A stretch of 64,000 nucleotides of DNA from assembly GCF_017875465.1 (NCBI RefSeq), contig NZ_JAGGMQ010000001.1, positions 620,001-684,000 of the forward strand, in the 5' to 3' direction. Positions 51,202 through 64,000 of the stretch are shown here, in pieces. Every line of letters starts with the position of its first letter. Within the stretch, counting starts at the first letter, position 1. The position numbers and the translations under genes are program-made. The notes under the pieces were generated by a model, which was not told the DNA's origin, made no database searches, and saw nothing but the letters and a program-made list of their open reading frames with translations. This DNA is from Winslowiella toletana (GTDB lineage Bacteria > Pseudomonadota > Gammaproteobacteria > Enterobacterales > Enterobacteriaceae).

Positions 51202-51309
51202 GCCCTTTACTCCCACGCAGTTCCGTCCAGATCATTAAGGCTACGCCACTGTTTTCAGACTGACAATCTCTGGCTGATAAGAGAATATGCCATCACTGAC
51301 AAAAAAGGG

Positions 51310-51338
51310 TTGCCATCAGCGCCCATCTTAGTTAGGTT
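51310..51338 (+). promoter_or_regulatory. his operon promoter
   Basis: TTGCCA (51310-51315) and TAGGTT (51333-51338) with a 17-base spacer lie 43 bases before the leader peptide start. TAGGTT is also the -10 of the enterobacterial his promoter. No other good promoter is seen between yeeZ and hisL. Confidence 0.75.
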
Positions 51339-51380
51339 ATTTACACATTAAATGAATACACATTCATCTACGGAATTTAT

Positions 51381-51428
51381 ATGACACGCGTTCAGTTCAA
51401 TCACCATCATCACCATCACCCTGACTAG
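51381..51428 (+). CDS. hisL: his operon leader peptide
   Basis: Fifteen residues MTRVQFNHHHHHHPD. The run of six histidine codons lets ribosome stalling report histidyl-tRNA supply and choose between terminator and antiterminator. E. coli hisL has seven histidines in a row and Lys instead of Asn before them. Confidence 0.97.
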   Translation: MTRVQFNHHHHHHPD

Positions 51429-51489
51429 TCTTTCAGGCGATGAGTGCTGGAAGACGTTTAGGATCTTCCAGTGGTGCAGAACGCAAGAG

Positions 51490-51528
51490 AGCCCCCGGAA
51501 GATCACCTTCCGGGGGCTTTTTTTTTTT
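51490..51528 (+). terminator. his attenuator
   Basis: A perfect 12-base stem AGCCCCCGGAAG / CTTCCGGGGGCT (51490-51501 with 51507-51518), 5-base loop, followed by a run of T to 51528. Upstream GGATCTTCCAG and related segments can form the alternative antiterminator pairings. It regulates hisG-hisI by attenuation. Confidence 0.95.
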
Positions 51529-51596
51529 GGACTTTACGCGCATCAAAAACGTTTCATTGCTAACCAGCAGCTAAGAGTTAAAAGAGGACAGGACCG

Positions 51597-52496
51597 ATGT
51601 TAGATAACACCCGTTTGCGCATAGCTATGCAGAAATCAGGCCGTTTAAGCGATGAATCACGCGAATTACTGGCGCGCTGTGGCATCAAGATTAATTTACA
51701 GCAGCAGCGTCTGATCGCCTTCGCTGAAAACATGCCTATCGATATCCTGCGCGTACGTGATGACGATATCCCTGGCCTGGTAATGGACGGTGTGGTTGAT
51801 CTCGGTATTATCGGTGAAAACGTGCTGGAAGAAGAACTGCTGACCCGCCGTGCGCAGGGCGAAGACCCGCGTTACTTTACGCTGCGTCGCCTTGATTTTG
51901 GCGGTTGCCGTCTGTCACTGGCGATGTCAGTGGATGATGAATATAGCGGTCCGCAGTGCCTGCAAAACAGCCGTATCGCTACCTCTTATCCTCACCTGCT
52001 GAAGAAGTACCTCGATAAACAAGGCGTTAACTTTAAATCCTGCCTGCTGAACGGCTCTGTCGAAGTGGCACCACGCGCCGGCCTGGCCGACGCCATCTGC
52101 GATCTGGTCTCTACCGGCGCCACGCTGGAAGCCAACGGCCTGCGTGAAGTCGAAGTGATCTACCGCTCGAAAGCCTGTCTGATTCAGCGCGATGGCGAAA
52201 TGCCAGCAGCAAAACAGGAACTTATCGACAAGTTAATGACCCGTATTCAGGGGGTGATTAAAGCACGCGAATCCAAATATATTATGTTGCACGCGCCAAG
52301 TGACCGTCTGGACGAAGTCATTGCCCTGCTGCCAGGCGCCGAGCGCCCAACCCTGCTGCCGCTGGCTGGTGATAAGAGCCGTATTGCAATGCATATGGTC
52401 AGCAGCGAAACACTGTTCTGGGAAACCATGGAGAAACTGAAAGCGCTGGGCGCCAGTTCCATCCTGGTGCTGCCAATTGAGAAGATGCTGGAGTAA
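51597..52496 (+). CDS. hisG: ATP phosphoribosyltransferase
   Basis: 299 residues, long-form HisG. It condenses ATP and PRPP, the first and feedback-inhibited step of histidine synthesis. Recognised by [35 protein letters not shown], the PRPP loop [14 protein letters not shown] and the C-terminal regulatory ACT-like domain. GAGGACAGGACCG precedes the ATG. Confidence 0.97.
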   Translation: MLDNTRLRIAMQKSGRLSDESRELLARCGIKINLQQQRLIAFAENMPIDILRVRDDDIPGLVMDGVVDLGIIGENVLEEELLTRRAQGEDPRYFTLRRLDFGGCRLSLAMSVDDEYSGPQCLQNSRIATSYPHLLKKYLDKQGVNFKSCLLNGSVEVAPRAGLADAICDLVSTGATLEANGLREVEVIYRSKACLIQRDGEMPAAKQELIDKLMTRIQGVIKARESKYIMLHAPSDRLDEVIALLPGAERPTLLPLAGDKSRIAMHMVSSETLFWETMEKLKALGASSILVLPIEKMLE

Positions 52497-52500
52497 GCCC

Positions 52501-58047
<5,547 letters not shown>

Positions 58048-58054
<7 letters not shown>

Positions 58055-58659
58055 CACAACAACAACTGTCCAGTCTGGATTGGGTAAAAACTGACGGCAT
58101 GATGCCGGTAGTGGTACAGCATCGCGTCTCCGGCGAAGTGCTGATGCACGGGTATATGAATCAGGAAGCGCTAAGTAAGACCCTGAGCGAAGGCAATGTG
58201 ACCTTCTTCTCGCGTACTAAACAGCGCCTGTGGACCAAAGGCGAAACCTCCGGTCACTTTCTCAAAGTTGCAAGCATTACGCCGGATTGCGATAACGATA
58301 CGCTGCTGGTACTGGCGGATCCGATTGGGCCAACCTGCCATAAAGGCACGTCCAGCTGCTTCTCGCCTGCCGCAGCGGACTGGACCTTTCTGTATCAGCT
58401 GGAGCAACTGCTGGCGGAGCGCAAGCATGCGGATCCGGAAAGCTCTTACACTGCGCGTCTTTACGCCAGCGGTACCAAGCGCATTGCGCAGAAAGTCGGC
58501 GAAGAAGGCGTGGAAACCGCACTGGCGGCCACCGTTAACGATCGTCATGAACTGACCAACGAGGCCTCTGACCTGATTTATCACCTGCTGGTGCTGCTGC
58601 AGGATCAGGAGCTTGACCTGAGTACGATTATTGCCAATCTGCGCGAACGTCATAAGTAA
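58048..58659 (+). CDS. hisI: Bifunctional PR-AMP cyclohydrolase / PR-ATP pyrophosphatase
   Basis: 203 residues. N-terminal cyclohydrolase ([47 protein letters not shown] and CHKGTSSCF metal ligands) and C-terminal pyrophosphohydrolase ([32 protein letters not shown]). The fused hisIE form is usual in enterobacteria. Last gene of the his operon. Confidence 0.97.
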
Positions 58660-58678
58660 GCGGGATAAGGGAAATGGA

Positions 58679-58698
58679 GGCCGGGAAACCGGCCTTTT
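58679..58698 (+). terminator. his operon terminator
   Basis: GGCCGG-GAAA-CCGGCC followed by TTTTGCTTTT, 20 bases after the hisI stop. Confidence 0.85.
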
Positions 58699-58726
58699 GC
58701 TTTTCAACGGTTTGCAGACGAAAAAA

Positions 58727-58746
58727 AACCCGGCAATCGCCGGGTT
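58727..58746 (-). terminator. wzz terminator
   Basis: AACCCGGC-AATC-GCCGGGTT; read on the minus strand the stem is followed by eight T. It ends the wzz transcript, convergent with his. Confidence 0.88.
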
Positions 58747-58764
58747 CGATAATCGGGCTGGTAT

Positions 58765-59775
58765 TTAGTGGGTTTCGCGATAATGGCGTACCATATTGCG
58801 GCCAAGTACAATTGCTGAACCTGCAATTCCGCCTAATATAATAGCAAGAATCATAATCAGGGCTTTTTTCGGGCTATCACGACGAATTGGCAGATCTGGC
58901 TGCATTATAGCGCGATAGGATTGCAGATTATCTACCTGGATATTCAGATTTTCAATCGCCAATAAAGCACGCTGCGTTTCATAATAATAGTCGTCAAATA
59001 CTAATGGTTTAGTATTTTCATTATCAATCATAGAGCGCAGAGCATCAGAACCTAATAGATATAAAGTATCATCAGAAAGATATTCGGCCTGCTGCAACTG
59101 GGACTTTTCAATCTTCGCCGCTTCAGCAATTCTCAATGCCTGTTTTATCGCATCAATTCGTCGTTGTTTCTTATCTTGCGCAACCTTAACCTGCAACGCC
59201 AGCGACTCACCTAGCTCACGTTGTTTAATTGCCAGGCTACGCATAATATCTGCGCTGTAATCATCTACAACCTGGGCATTGATGGTCTGAATATATTTGG
59301 TCAGCTCCTGCTGTGCTTTTTTGGCAGTTTGATCAGAAAAACTGATTGTCAGCGTATCATTCTGGTCTTTCACCAGCTGCTCAACTTTAAGGTCGAGTGG
59401 GACTTCAAGATTATGTAATGAGCCAGAAAGCGCTGAAATCGAAGCGCCAAACCGACTGAAAAGCTGGCGCTGTAAATCGGTAATCGCTAATTTATCCTGT
59501 GGATACTGTGAAGAGAGTGCATTTAGTGCAACATTGTAATTGGCAACCTGCCCTGCGCTGGGCACTGTGACTATTGATTTCGACGTCCATTGCTCTTTAA
59601 CGACAGAAACATAAATTGCGGCCAAAACAGCCATCATGATAACGACAGCAATGATAATAATCTTACCTCGCCATAACTGAGCAATAATATCGAGCATATC
59701 AAGCTCATCATCACTATTGTAAAAATTTTGGCGTAAAGGAGATTGCTCCGGTGTAACAGATTTATTATTACTCAT
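58765..59775 (-). CDS. wzz: Wzz polysaccharide chain-length regulator
   Basis: 336 residues. Two membrane spans at either end (IIIIAVVIMMAVLAAIYVSVV near residue 40, and ALIMILAIILGGIAGSAIVLG near the C terminus) flank a helical periplasmic domain with coiled-coil stretches, the Wzz/PCP-1 layout. The proline/glycine-rich PDLPIRRDSPKKA motif precedes the second span. It sets the modal length of the O antigen made by Wzy. Located between his and gnd as in related genomes; no ugd lies between. Confidence 0.92.
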   Translation of the reverse strand: MSNNKSVTPEQSPLRQNFYNSDDELDMLDIIAQLWRGKIIIIAVVIMMAVLAAIYVSVVKEQWTSKSIVTVPSAGQVANYNVALNALSSQYPQDKLAITDLQRQLFSRFGASISALSGSLHNLEVPLDLKVEQLVKDQNDTLTISFSDQTAKKAQQELTKYIQTINAQVVDDYSADIMRSLAIKQRELGESLALQVKVAQDKKQRRIDAIKQALRIAEAAKIEKSQLQQAEYLSDDTLYLLGSDALRSMIDNENTKPLVFDDYYYETQRALLAIENLNIQVDNLQSYRAIMQPDLPIRRDSPKKALIMILAIILGGIAGSAIVLGRNMVRHYRETH

Positions 59776-59906
59776 AATTTCCTTGAAACATCACTAAACT
59801 ATGACTGACAGCATTATAAGTCAGTATAAAGTTTTTTGCCAAAAAGGTGAAAGAAAACAGCAGGAAAAGGTGCAGTGAGGTATATGACAAATAATTCTAA
59901 ATAAAA

Positions 59907-59926
59907 ACTCCCGCCAAAGCGGGAGT
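59907..59926 (-). terminator. gnd terminator
   Basis: ACTCCCGC-CAAA-GCGGGAGT, followed on the minus strand by TTTTATTT, just after the gnd stop. Confidence 0.85.
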
Positions 59927-59938
59927 TGCAGTGATAAC

Positions 59939-61345
59939 TTAATCAAGCCACTCGGTGTGGAACACACCTTCTTTATCAGTGCGTTTGTAAGTATGGGCAC
60001 CGAAGTAATCACGCTGAGCCTGAATCAGGTTAGCTGGCAGTACCGCTGAACGGTAGCTGTCATAATAAGCAATCGCAGCGGAGAAAGTCGGCGTTGGAAT
60101 ACCGTTCTGAACGGCATAAGCCACCACGTCACGCAGCGCTTGCTGATACTCATCTGCGATGTTTTTGAAATATGGCGCCAGCAGCAGGTTCGCAATGTTA
60201 GCGTTATCAGCATAAGCATCGGTAATTTTCTGCAGGAACTGAGCACGGATAATACAACCAGCACGGAAGATTTTCGCAATCTCACCGTAATGCAGATCCC
60301 AGTTGTTCTCATCAGAGGCAGCTTTCAACTGAGAGAAGCCCTGAGCATAGGAAACGATTTTACCGAGATACAGCGCGCGACGCACTTTCTCAACAAATTC
60401 AGCTTTATCACCGCTCACAGTCTGAACAGTTGGGCCACTCAGCACTTTAGATGCCGCAACGCGCTGGGTTTTCAGTGAAGAGAGGTAACGTGCAAACACT
60501 GATTCAGTGATCAGTGACAGTGGCTCACCGAGATCCAGCGAGCTCTGGCTGGTCCATTTACCGGTGCCTTTATTGGCAGCTTCATCCAGAATCACATCAA
60601 CCAGGTATTTACCCTCTTCATCTTTCTTGGTGAAGATATCTTTGGTAATGTCGATCAGATAGCTGCTCAGTTCGCCTTCGTTCCACTCACTGAAGGTTTT
60701 AGCCAGCTCTTCGTTGCCAAGATTCAGGGCGTTTTTCAACAGTGAATAGGCTTCAGCAATCAGCTGCATATCGCCATACTCAATACCGTTGTGTACCATC
60801 TTAACGTAGTGACCTGCGCCGTCCGGCCCCATATAAGCGACACAAGCTTCGCCCTCAGCAACAGCAGCAATCTCGGTAAGAATTGGCGCAACCAGTTCGT
60901 AGGCTTCTTTCTGACCGCCAGGCATGATGGAAGGACCTTTTAGTGCACCCTCTTCACCACCGGAAACACCAGTACCGATAAAGTTAAAGCCCTGCTCAGA
61001 TAGCTCTTTGTTGCGACGGATAGTATCTTTATAGAAGGTGTTCCCGCCATCGATAAGGATATCGCCTTTATCGAGGTGAGGAGTCAGGGAAGCAATGGTT
61101 TTGTCAGTAGCTTCACCCGCCTGCACCATCAGCAGGATACGACGCGGTTTTTCCAGTGAATCGACAAAGTCCTCAACACTATAGTGAGCGACCAGGTTTT
61201 TACCCTGATTCTCTGCAACCACTTCATCCGTTTTTTCGCGTGAGCGGTTGAAGATAGAGACTGAATAGCCGCGGCTCTCAATATTGAGTGCCAGATTACG
61301 GCCCATTACTGCCATACCTACAACGCCGATCTGTTGCTTGGACAT
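59939..61345 (-). CDS. gnd: 6-phosphogluconate dehydrogenase, decarboxylating
   Basis: 468 residues. NADP-binding [22 protein letters not shown], the substrate loops [21 protein letters not shown] and [21 protein letters not shown], and the late [12 protein letters not shown]. It converts 6-phosphogluconate to ribulose 5-phosphate in the pentose phosphate pathway. A metabolic gene habitually located at the edge of the O-antigen locus, as here. AGGAGTAGGT precedes the ATG. Confidence 0.97.
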   Translation of the reverse strand: MSKQQIGVVGMAVMGRNLALNIESRGYSVSIFNRSREKTDEVVAENQGKNLVAHYSVEDFVDSLEKPRRILLMVQAGEATDKTIASLTPHLDKGDILIDGGNTFYKDTIRRNKELSEQGFNFIGTGVSGGEEGALKGPSIMPGGQKEAYELVAPILTEIAAVAEGEACVAYMGPDGAGHYVKMVHNGIEYGDMQLIAEAYSLLKNALNLGNEELAKTFSEWNEGELSSYLIDITKDIFTKKDEEGKYLVDVILDEAANKGTGKWTSQSSLDLGEPLSLITESVFARYLSSLKTQRVAASKVLSGPTVQTVSGDKAEFVEKVRRALYLGKIVSYAQGFSQLKAASDENNWDLHYGEIAKIFRAGCIIRAQFLQKITDAYADNANIANLLLAPYFKNIADEYQQALRDVVAYAVQNGIPTPTFSAAIAYYDSYRSAVLPANLIQAQRDYFGAHTYKRTDKEGVFHTEWLD

Positions 61346-61510
61346 ACCTACTCCTGTCTAGGTGAGAAAACCAGCAGTTCTGTGACTGCGGTCAATGTTC
61401 TGAACATGTTAACTCAGGTTTAGGGGGGGATGGTAGTAATTGGTGCGATAGCTGGTAAGCAATTTTCTGAAAAGTAAATATGTTAACAATGACTTTCGCA
61501 CATGTACGGA

Positions 61511-62350
61511 TTAACGGGCCAGTTTATATAAAATTTTTCTTATAAAAACGGGCATAAGTCTCAGCACTACACGCCCGGCAAAATTATATATATATTGATT
61601 CCAACTGATAAATTTTATCTTCCGCTGGAAATTCAACACAGATAACTCATATTTAAGATGTCTGAAACCTCTTCGCTTCTGGAGATCATCTCCCGCACGC
61701 ATATTGACTAGTACGACAGGAATATTAGCAAATTTAATATTTTTAGTGATTAACAGGCTCCATAATGCATAGTCCTGTGATTTACGAAAAAGAGGGTATC
61801 CGCCATTGTCGATGACCGCTTTTTTACGAAACATCACGCTTGGGTGACTCATCGGGCTGCGGCTGCGCGCGAAGTAACAGATATCGTCATGCTCAATGGG
61901 AACCTTCCGGCAAGCGACCACATCCAGGCTGCGGGCATCGACTTCGTTAATATAGCCACCACATACTGAAACAGATGCATTATTATTGAAGAAACTTATC
62001 TGCTGCTTAAAACGATCAGGCAAAGATAAATCATCCGCATCCATTCTTGCAACAAGATCATAACTGCAATTTTCAAGACCAATATTAAGGGCTTTCGCTA
62101 GCCCAACATTTTCTTTTAACTCAATAAAAGTGGTCGTTCTGTCAAATTTTTCGATAAAGCTTTGTATAACAGAAATAGTATCCTGAGGTAAGGGGCCATC
62201 GGCCACGATGATAATTTCATCAGGTTTCAATGTCTGTACGAAAGATATACTTTCCAATGCTTCAGATAAGAAATCCGCATGGTCATCTTTATAAACACTA
62301 ATGAGGACAGAAAATTTATGCGAAGAAGCTTCAACGTTTTCCATATTCAC
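61511..62350 (-). CDS. Glycosyltransferase family 2, AmsE-like
   Basis: 279 residues, GT-A fold: FSVLISVYKDDHADFLSEAL at the N terminus, EIIIVADGP, the nucleotide/metal DxD-type motif ARMDADDLSLPDRF, and a later RKSQDYALWSLLI acid region. It resembles the AmsE/WcaA-type enzymes of Erwinia exopolysaccharide and O-antigen loci. It would add one sugar to the lipid-linked repeat unit at the inner membrane face. A GTG start at 62350 has AGGAA at good spacing; an ATG follows two codons later. It overlaps the upstream glycosyltransferase by 20 bases. AT-rich as usual for such loci. Confidence 0.85.
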   Translation of the reverse strand: MNMENVEASSHKFSVLISVYKDDHADFLSEALESISFVQTLKPDEIIIVADGPLPQDTISVIQSFIEKFDRTTTFIELKENVGLAKALNIGLENCSYDLVARMDADDLSLPDRFKQQISFFNNNASVSVCGGYINEVDARSLDVVACRKVPIEHDDICYFARSRSPMSHPSVMFRKKAVIDNGGYPLFRKSQDYALWSLLITKNIKFANIPVVLVNMRAGDDLQKRRGFRHLKYELSVLNFQRKIKFISWNQYIYNFAGRVVLRLMPVFIRKILYKLAR

Positions 62351-63215
62351 CGGTGCGATTCCTTAACCCATCCCAGATGCCTTGAGTAATAAAAATCAAC
62401 CTTTTTTTTCCATCGGGTAAAAAAACTGGATAGACAACCCACTTAAATAATATTTTTGCCAGACTACTTAATTTCCAGTAAACAGGAACATAGTTTCTGC
62501 GCATTAATATTAAAGCATTGCGTACTGCATAATAATGTCTGAATGGGGATGGCATCCCTACGTTCAGAATATTAAGAATCTTAAATTTGCCATCACCTAA
62601 ACGATGGCCCAGCAGCGCTCTCGTGTTACGCACAACTTGAAATCCGGCACGTTGTAGACGCCAACAATACTCATGGTCAACAGCATCTATGAAAAGTTCA
62701 TCTGCCATTCCTCCCACGGCCATCCAGGCATCTTTAACTATCAAGCTGCCTGAACTAAGCGTACAACTCACCTGCATGTAATGATTCTGAACGACGGGTT
62801 TGCCTTTTTTTACTCTGGCTTTATTAACTTCGTTAGTATATCGATCGAAATCCTGTGCTCCTACCAGGCCGACTTTTACATTGTGTGCAGTGAGTTCGTT
62901 ATAAGCCGACAGCAATTGCTCGACCATATCCGGCTTTGCTAAACTATCCTGATCCATCTGCAGAACGAAATCAGCATTCTCTTTAACAAAAGCGATCTCC
63001 ATCCCTACACTTTGAGCAGCAGCAATACCAATATTCTTCCCATGCGAAATGATAATAATACGTTCATCTTTTGGCAAATAATCAGCATTCAATGAACCAT
63101 CAGAGTTATCGCAAATAATAACCTTATCAGTTTGTAATAACAGATTGTCAACACTTTGATTTAATAAGGTCAAATCCGGGTTAAAGGTCACTAACACAGT
63201 CACAACTTTAGTCAT
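62331..63215 (-). CDS. Glycosyltransferase family 2, rhamnosyltransferase-like
   Basis: 294 residues. TVLVTFNPDLTLLNQSVDNL, IICDNSDGS, the pair NIGIAAAQSVGM and FVLQMDQDSLAKPDMV (DxD-type) and DAVDHEYCWRLQRAGF are the pattern of RfbF/WbbL-type rhamnosyltransferases. The donor is probably dTDP-rhamnose, but the rhamnose synthesis genes are not in the window, so this is a family-based guess. It overlaps wzy-like upstream by 8 bases and the next glycosyltransferase by 20. Confidence 0.85.
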   Translation of the reverse strand: MTKVVTVLVTFNPDLTLLNQSVDNLLLQTDKVIICDNSDGSLNADYLPKDERIIIISHGKNIGIAAAQSVGMEIAFVKENADFVLQMDQDSLAKPDMVEQLLSAYNELTAHNVKVGLVGAQDFDRYTNEVNKARVKKGKPVVQNHYMQVSCTLSSGSLIVKDAWMAVGGMADELFIDAVDHEYCWRLQRAGFQVVRNTRALLGHRLGDGKFKILNILNVGMPSPFRHYYAVRNALILMRRNYVPVYWKLSSLAKILFKWVVYPVFLPDGKKRLIFITQGIWDGLRNRTGEYGKR

Positions 63216-64000
63216 TTTTTACATCCTGAGCGTGTCCCTTATCCATTTGGAACATTTGCATAGTCAATCTTGACAAAACCCATAGGGGTATAAAAACAAT
63301 ACAAATTGAGAGATATTGACCCAGAGCGAATGTGGTATCTTGCTCGATATATAGAGTATTCGCCGCTATCAATACATAAAAAATCATACTAGCAGGTGAT
63401 GCGGACAGTTTCATCAGCATTTTGTTCCTGATATAACTCACAGAGAACCCAACAATAAAAGAATAAAAAATTGAAAGGTAAGGACCAAGGTAAAACAGAC
63501 CAAAAACATTATGCCGTGGGTTAGGCCCTTGGATTTGATTGCTGTCGTACACTGACCAGAATATTTGCAAGCCAAGGTTAGTGGGTAGATTAGCCCAATC
63601 CACTAATCTGAACGCGCCAAAGAAGTCTTTAAACAAGGCCAAAAAGAAATTAGCAGGCATCAGCTGTTCTAAGGTCCCATTGATGTAGGACATAAAATAT
63701 ATATCACCGGTATTTACGAAACGCATCGCTAATACTGAAAACAGGTAGCTAAAATTATCACTATTTGTTTGATAAGAAATAGTTATTAACGCTGCCATAA
63801 CACCAAGAGAAAGAAAGATCAGGAAAAATCTTTTTATTTTCTTGTAAATCGTCCTTTCGACATCGAACTTGTTCACAAAAAGCAATACATAAAACATACT
63901 GAACACCATCAGTAATATTGAGGCTTTTGCGCCACTAAGTATTGCAGCGACCAGACAAAAAACAATGACAAAATAGTCAACTATGACAGAAAAGCCTTTT
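63208..64000 (-). CDS. Wzy-like O-antigen polymerase (5' end outside window)
   Basis: The frame is open from the window edge to 63208, about 264 residues, so the ATG at 63909 is probably internal. The translation is a polytopic membrane protein with at least five spans (VIVDYFVIVFCLVAAILSG at the edge, RFFLIFLSLGVMAALITI, YLGPYLSIFYSFIVGFSV, and a late SICIVFIPLWVL), a large polar loop with NSDNFSYLFSVLAMRFVNTGD and the H-N-V-F motif, and a short charged tail. This is the usual look of Wzy polymerases, which have little sequence conservation; a Wzx flippase is a weaker alternative. It is coupled to the following glycosyltransferase. Confidence 0.7.
   Translation of the reverse strand, partial: KGFSVIVDYFVIVFCLVAAILSGAKASILLMVFSMFYVLLFVNKFDVERTIYKKIKRFFLIFLSLGVMAALITISYQTNSDNFSYLFSVLAMRFVNTGDIYFMSYINGTLEQLMPANFFLALFKDFFGAFRLVDWANLPTNLGLQIFWSVYDSNQIQGPNPRHNVFGLFYLGPYLSIFYSFIVGFSVSYIRNKMLMKLSASPASMIFYVLIAANTLYIEQDTTFALGQYLSICIVFIPLWVLSRLTMQMFQMDKGHAQDVKND

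Noticed and set aside
51381-51428. Looks like a His-tag followed by an ACTAGT restriction site, suggesting vector sequence
   Set aside because: It is the natural hisL leader peptide, directly followed by the his attenuator and hisG.

Overview
The window is chromosomal DNA of a gamma-proteobacterium of the order Enterobacterales, most likely Erwiniaceae (Pantoea/Erwinia type). The backbone follows the E. coli order tmaR(yeeX)-yeeA-sbmC-dacD ... sbcB-plaP(yeeF) ... yeeZ-hisL-hisGDCBHAFI-wzz-gnd-O-antigen genes. A membrane glucose dehydrogenase, a LacI close to the lac repressor, Enterobacterales-type intergenic palindromes and moderately high GC fit that placement. The genus is inference.

Layout. 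1-5000: end of a peptide-type ABC importer operon (binding protein cut by the window edge, permease, a fused permease-ATPase, second ATPase) and a GntR/FCD regulator. 5001-6231: AT-rich islet with two unknown genes on the minus strand and a gene remnant. 6351-10387: ROK-type regulator, exported DUF1593 protein, and a flavin oxidoreductase behind a near-perfect Fur box. 10380-21113: a citrate fermentation locus, with a CitAB two-component system divergent from citS, an FAH-family gene, citCDEFXG and an alpha/beta hydrolase. 21174-27274: ratA-like, ydcF-like and lacI-like genes, then tmaR-yeeA-sbmC-dacD.

27549-42546 holds accessory cargo between dacD and sbcB: a surface acyltransferase; a 1431-residue protein with an HEISH zinc-protease motif; the PQQ glucose dehydrogenase gcd beside the PQQ receptor pqqU; a tightly coupled ATP-grasp/SDR/HAD operon; a seven-copy octanucleotide tract; and a very AT-rich acyltransferase. 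42803-50325: sbcB, plaP and a putrescine (puu) cluster with puuA divergent from puuD-puuR-puuB, lacking puuC and puuE. 50374-58659: yeeZ and the full histidine operon with leader and attenuator. 58765-64000: wzz, gnd, two glycosyltransferases and the start-less part of a Wzy-like polymerase, i.e. the his-proximal end of an O-antigen/exopolysaccharide locus.

How the parts work together. CitS imports citrate and the CitDEF lyase, activated by CitC, CitX and CitG, splits it to acetate and oxaloacetate. No oadGAB is present; the FAH-family enzyme is a good candidate for the oxaloacetate decarboxylase. PqqU would bring in PQQ, the cofactor of Gcd, in the periplasm. PlaP imports putrescine for PuuA, PuuB and PuuD under PuuR. 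The strongest leads for new biology are the HEISH protein, the ATP-grasp/SDR/HAD operon with the neighbouring octanucleotide repeat, the FAH gene in the citrate cluster, and the two-gene islet at 5-6 kb.
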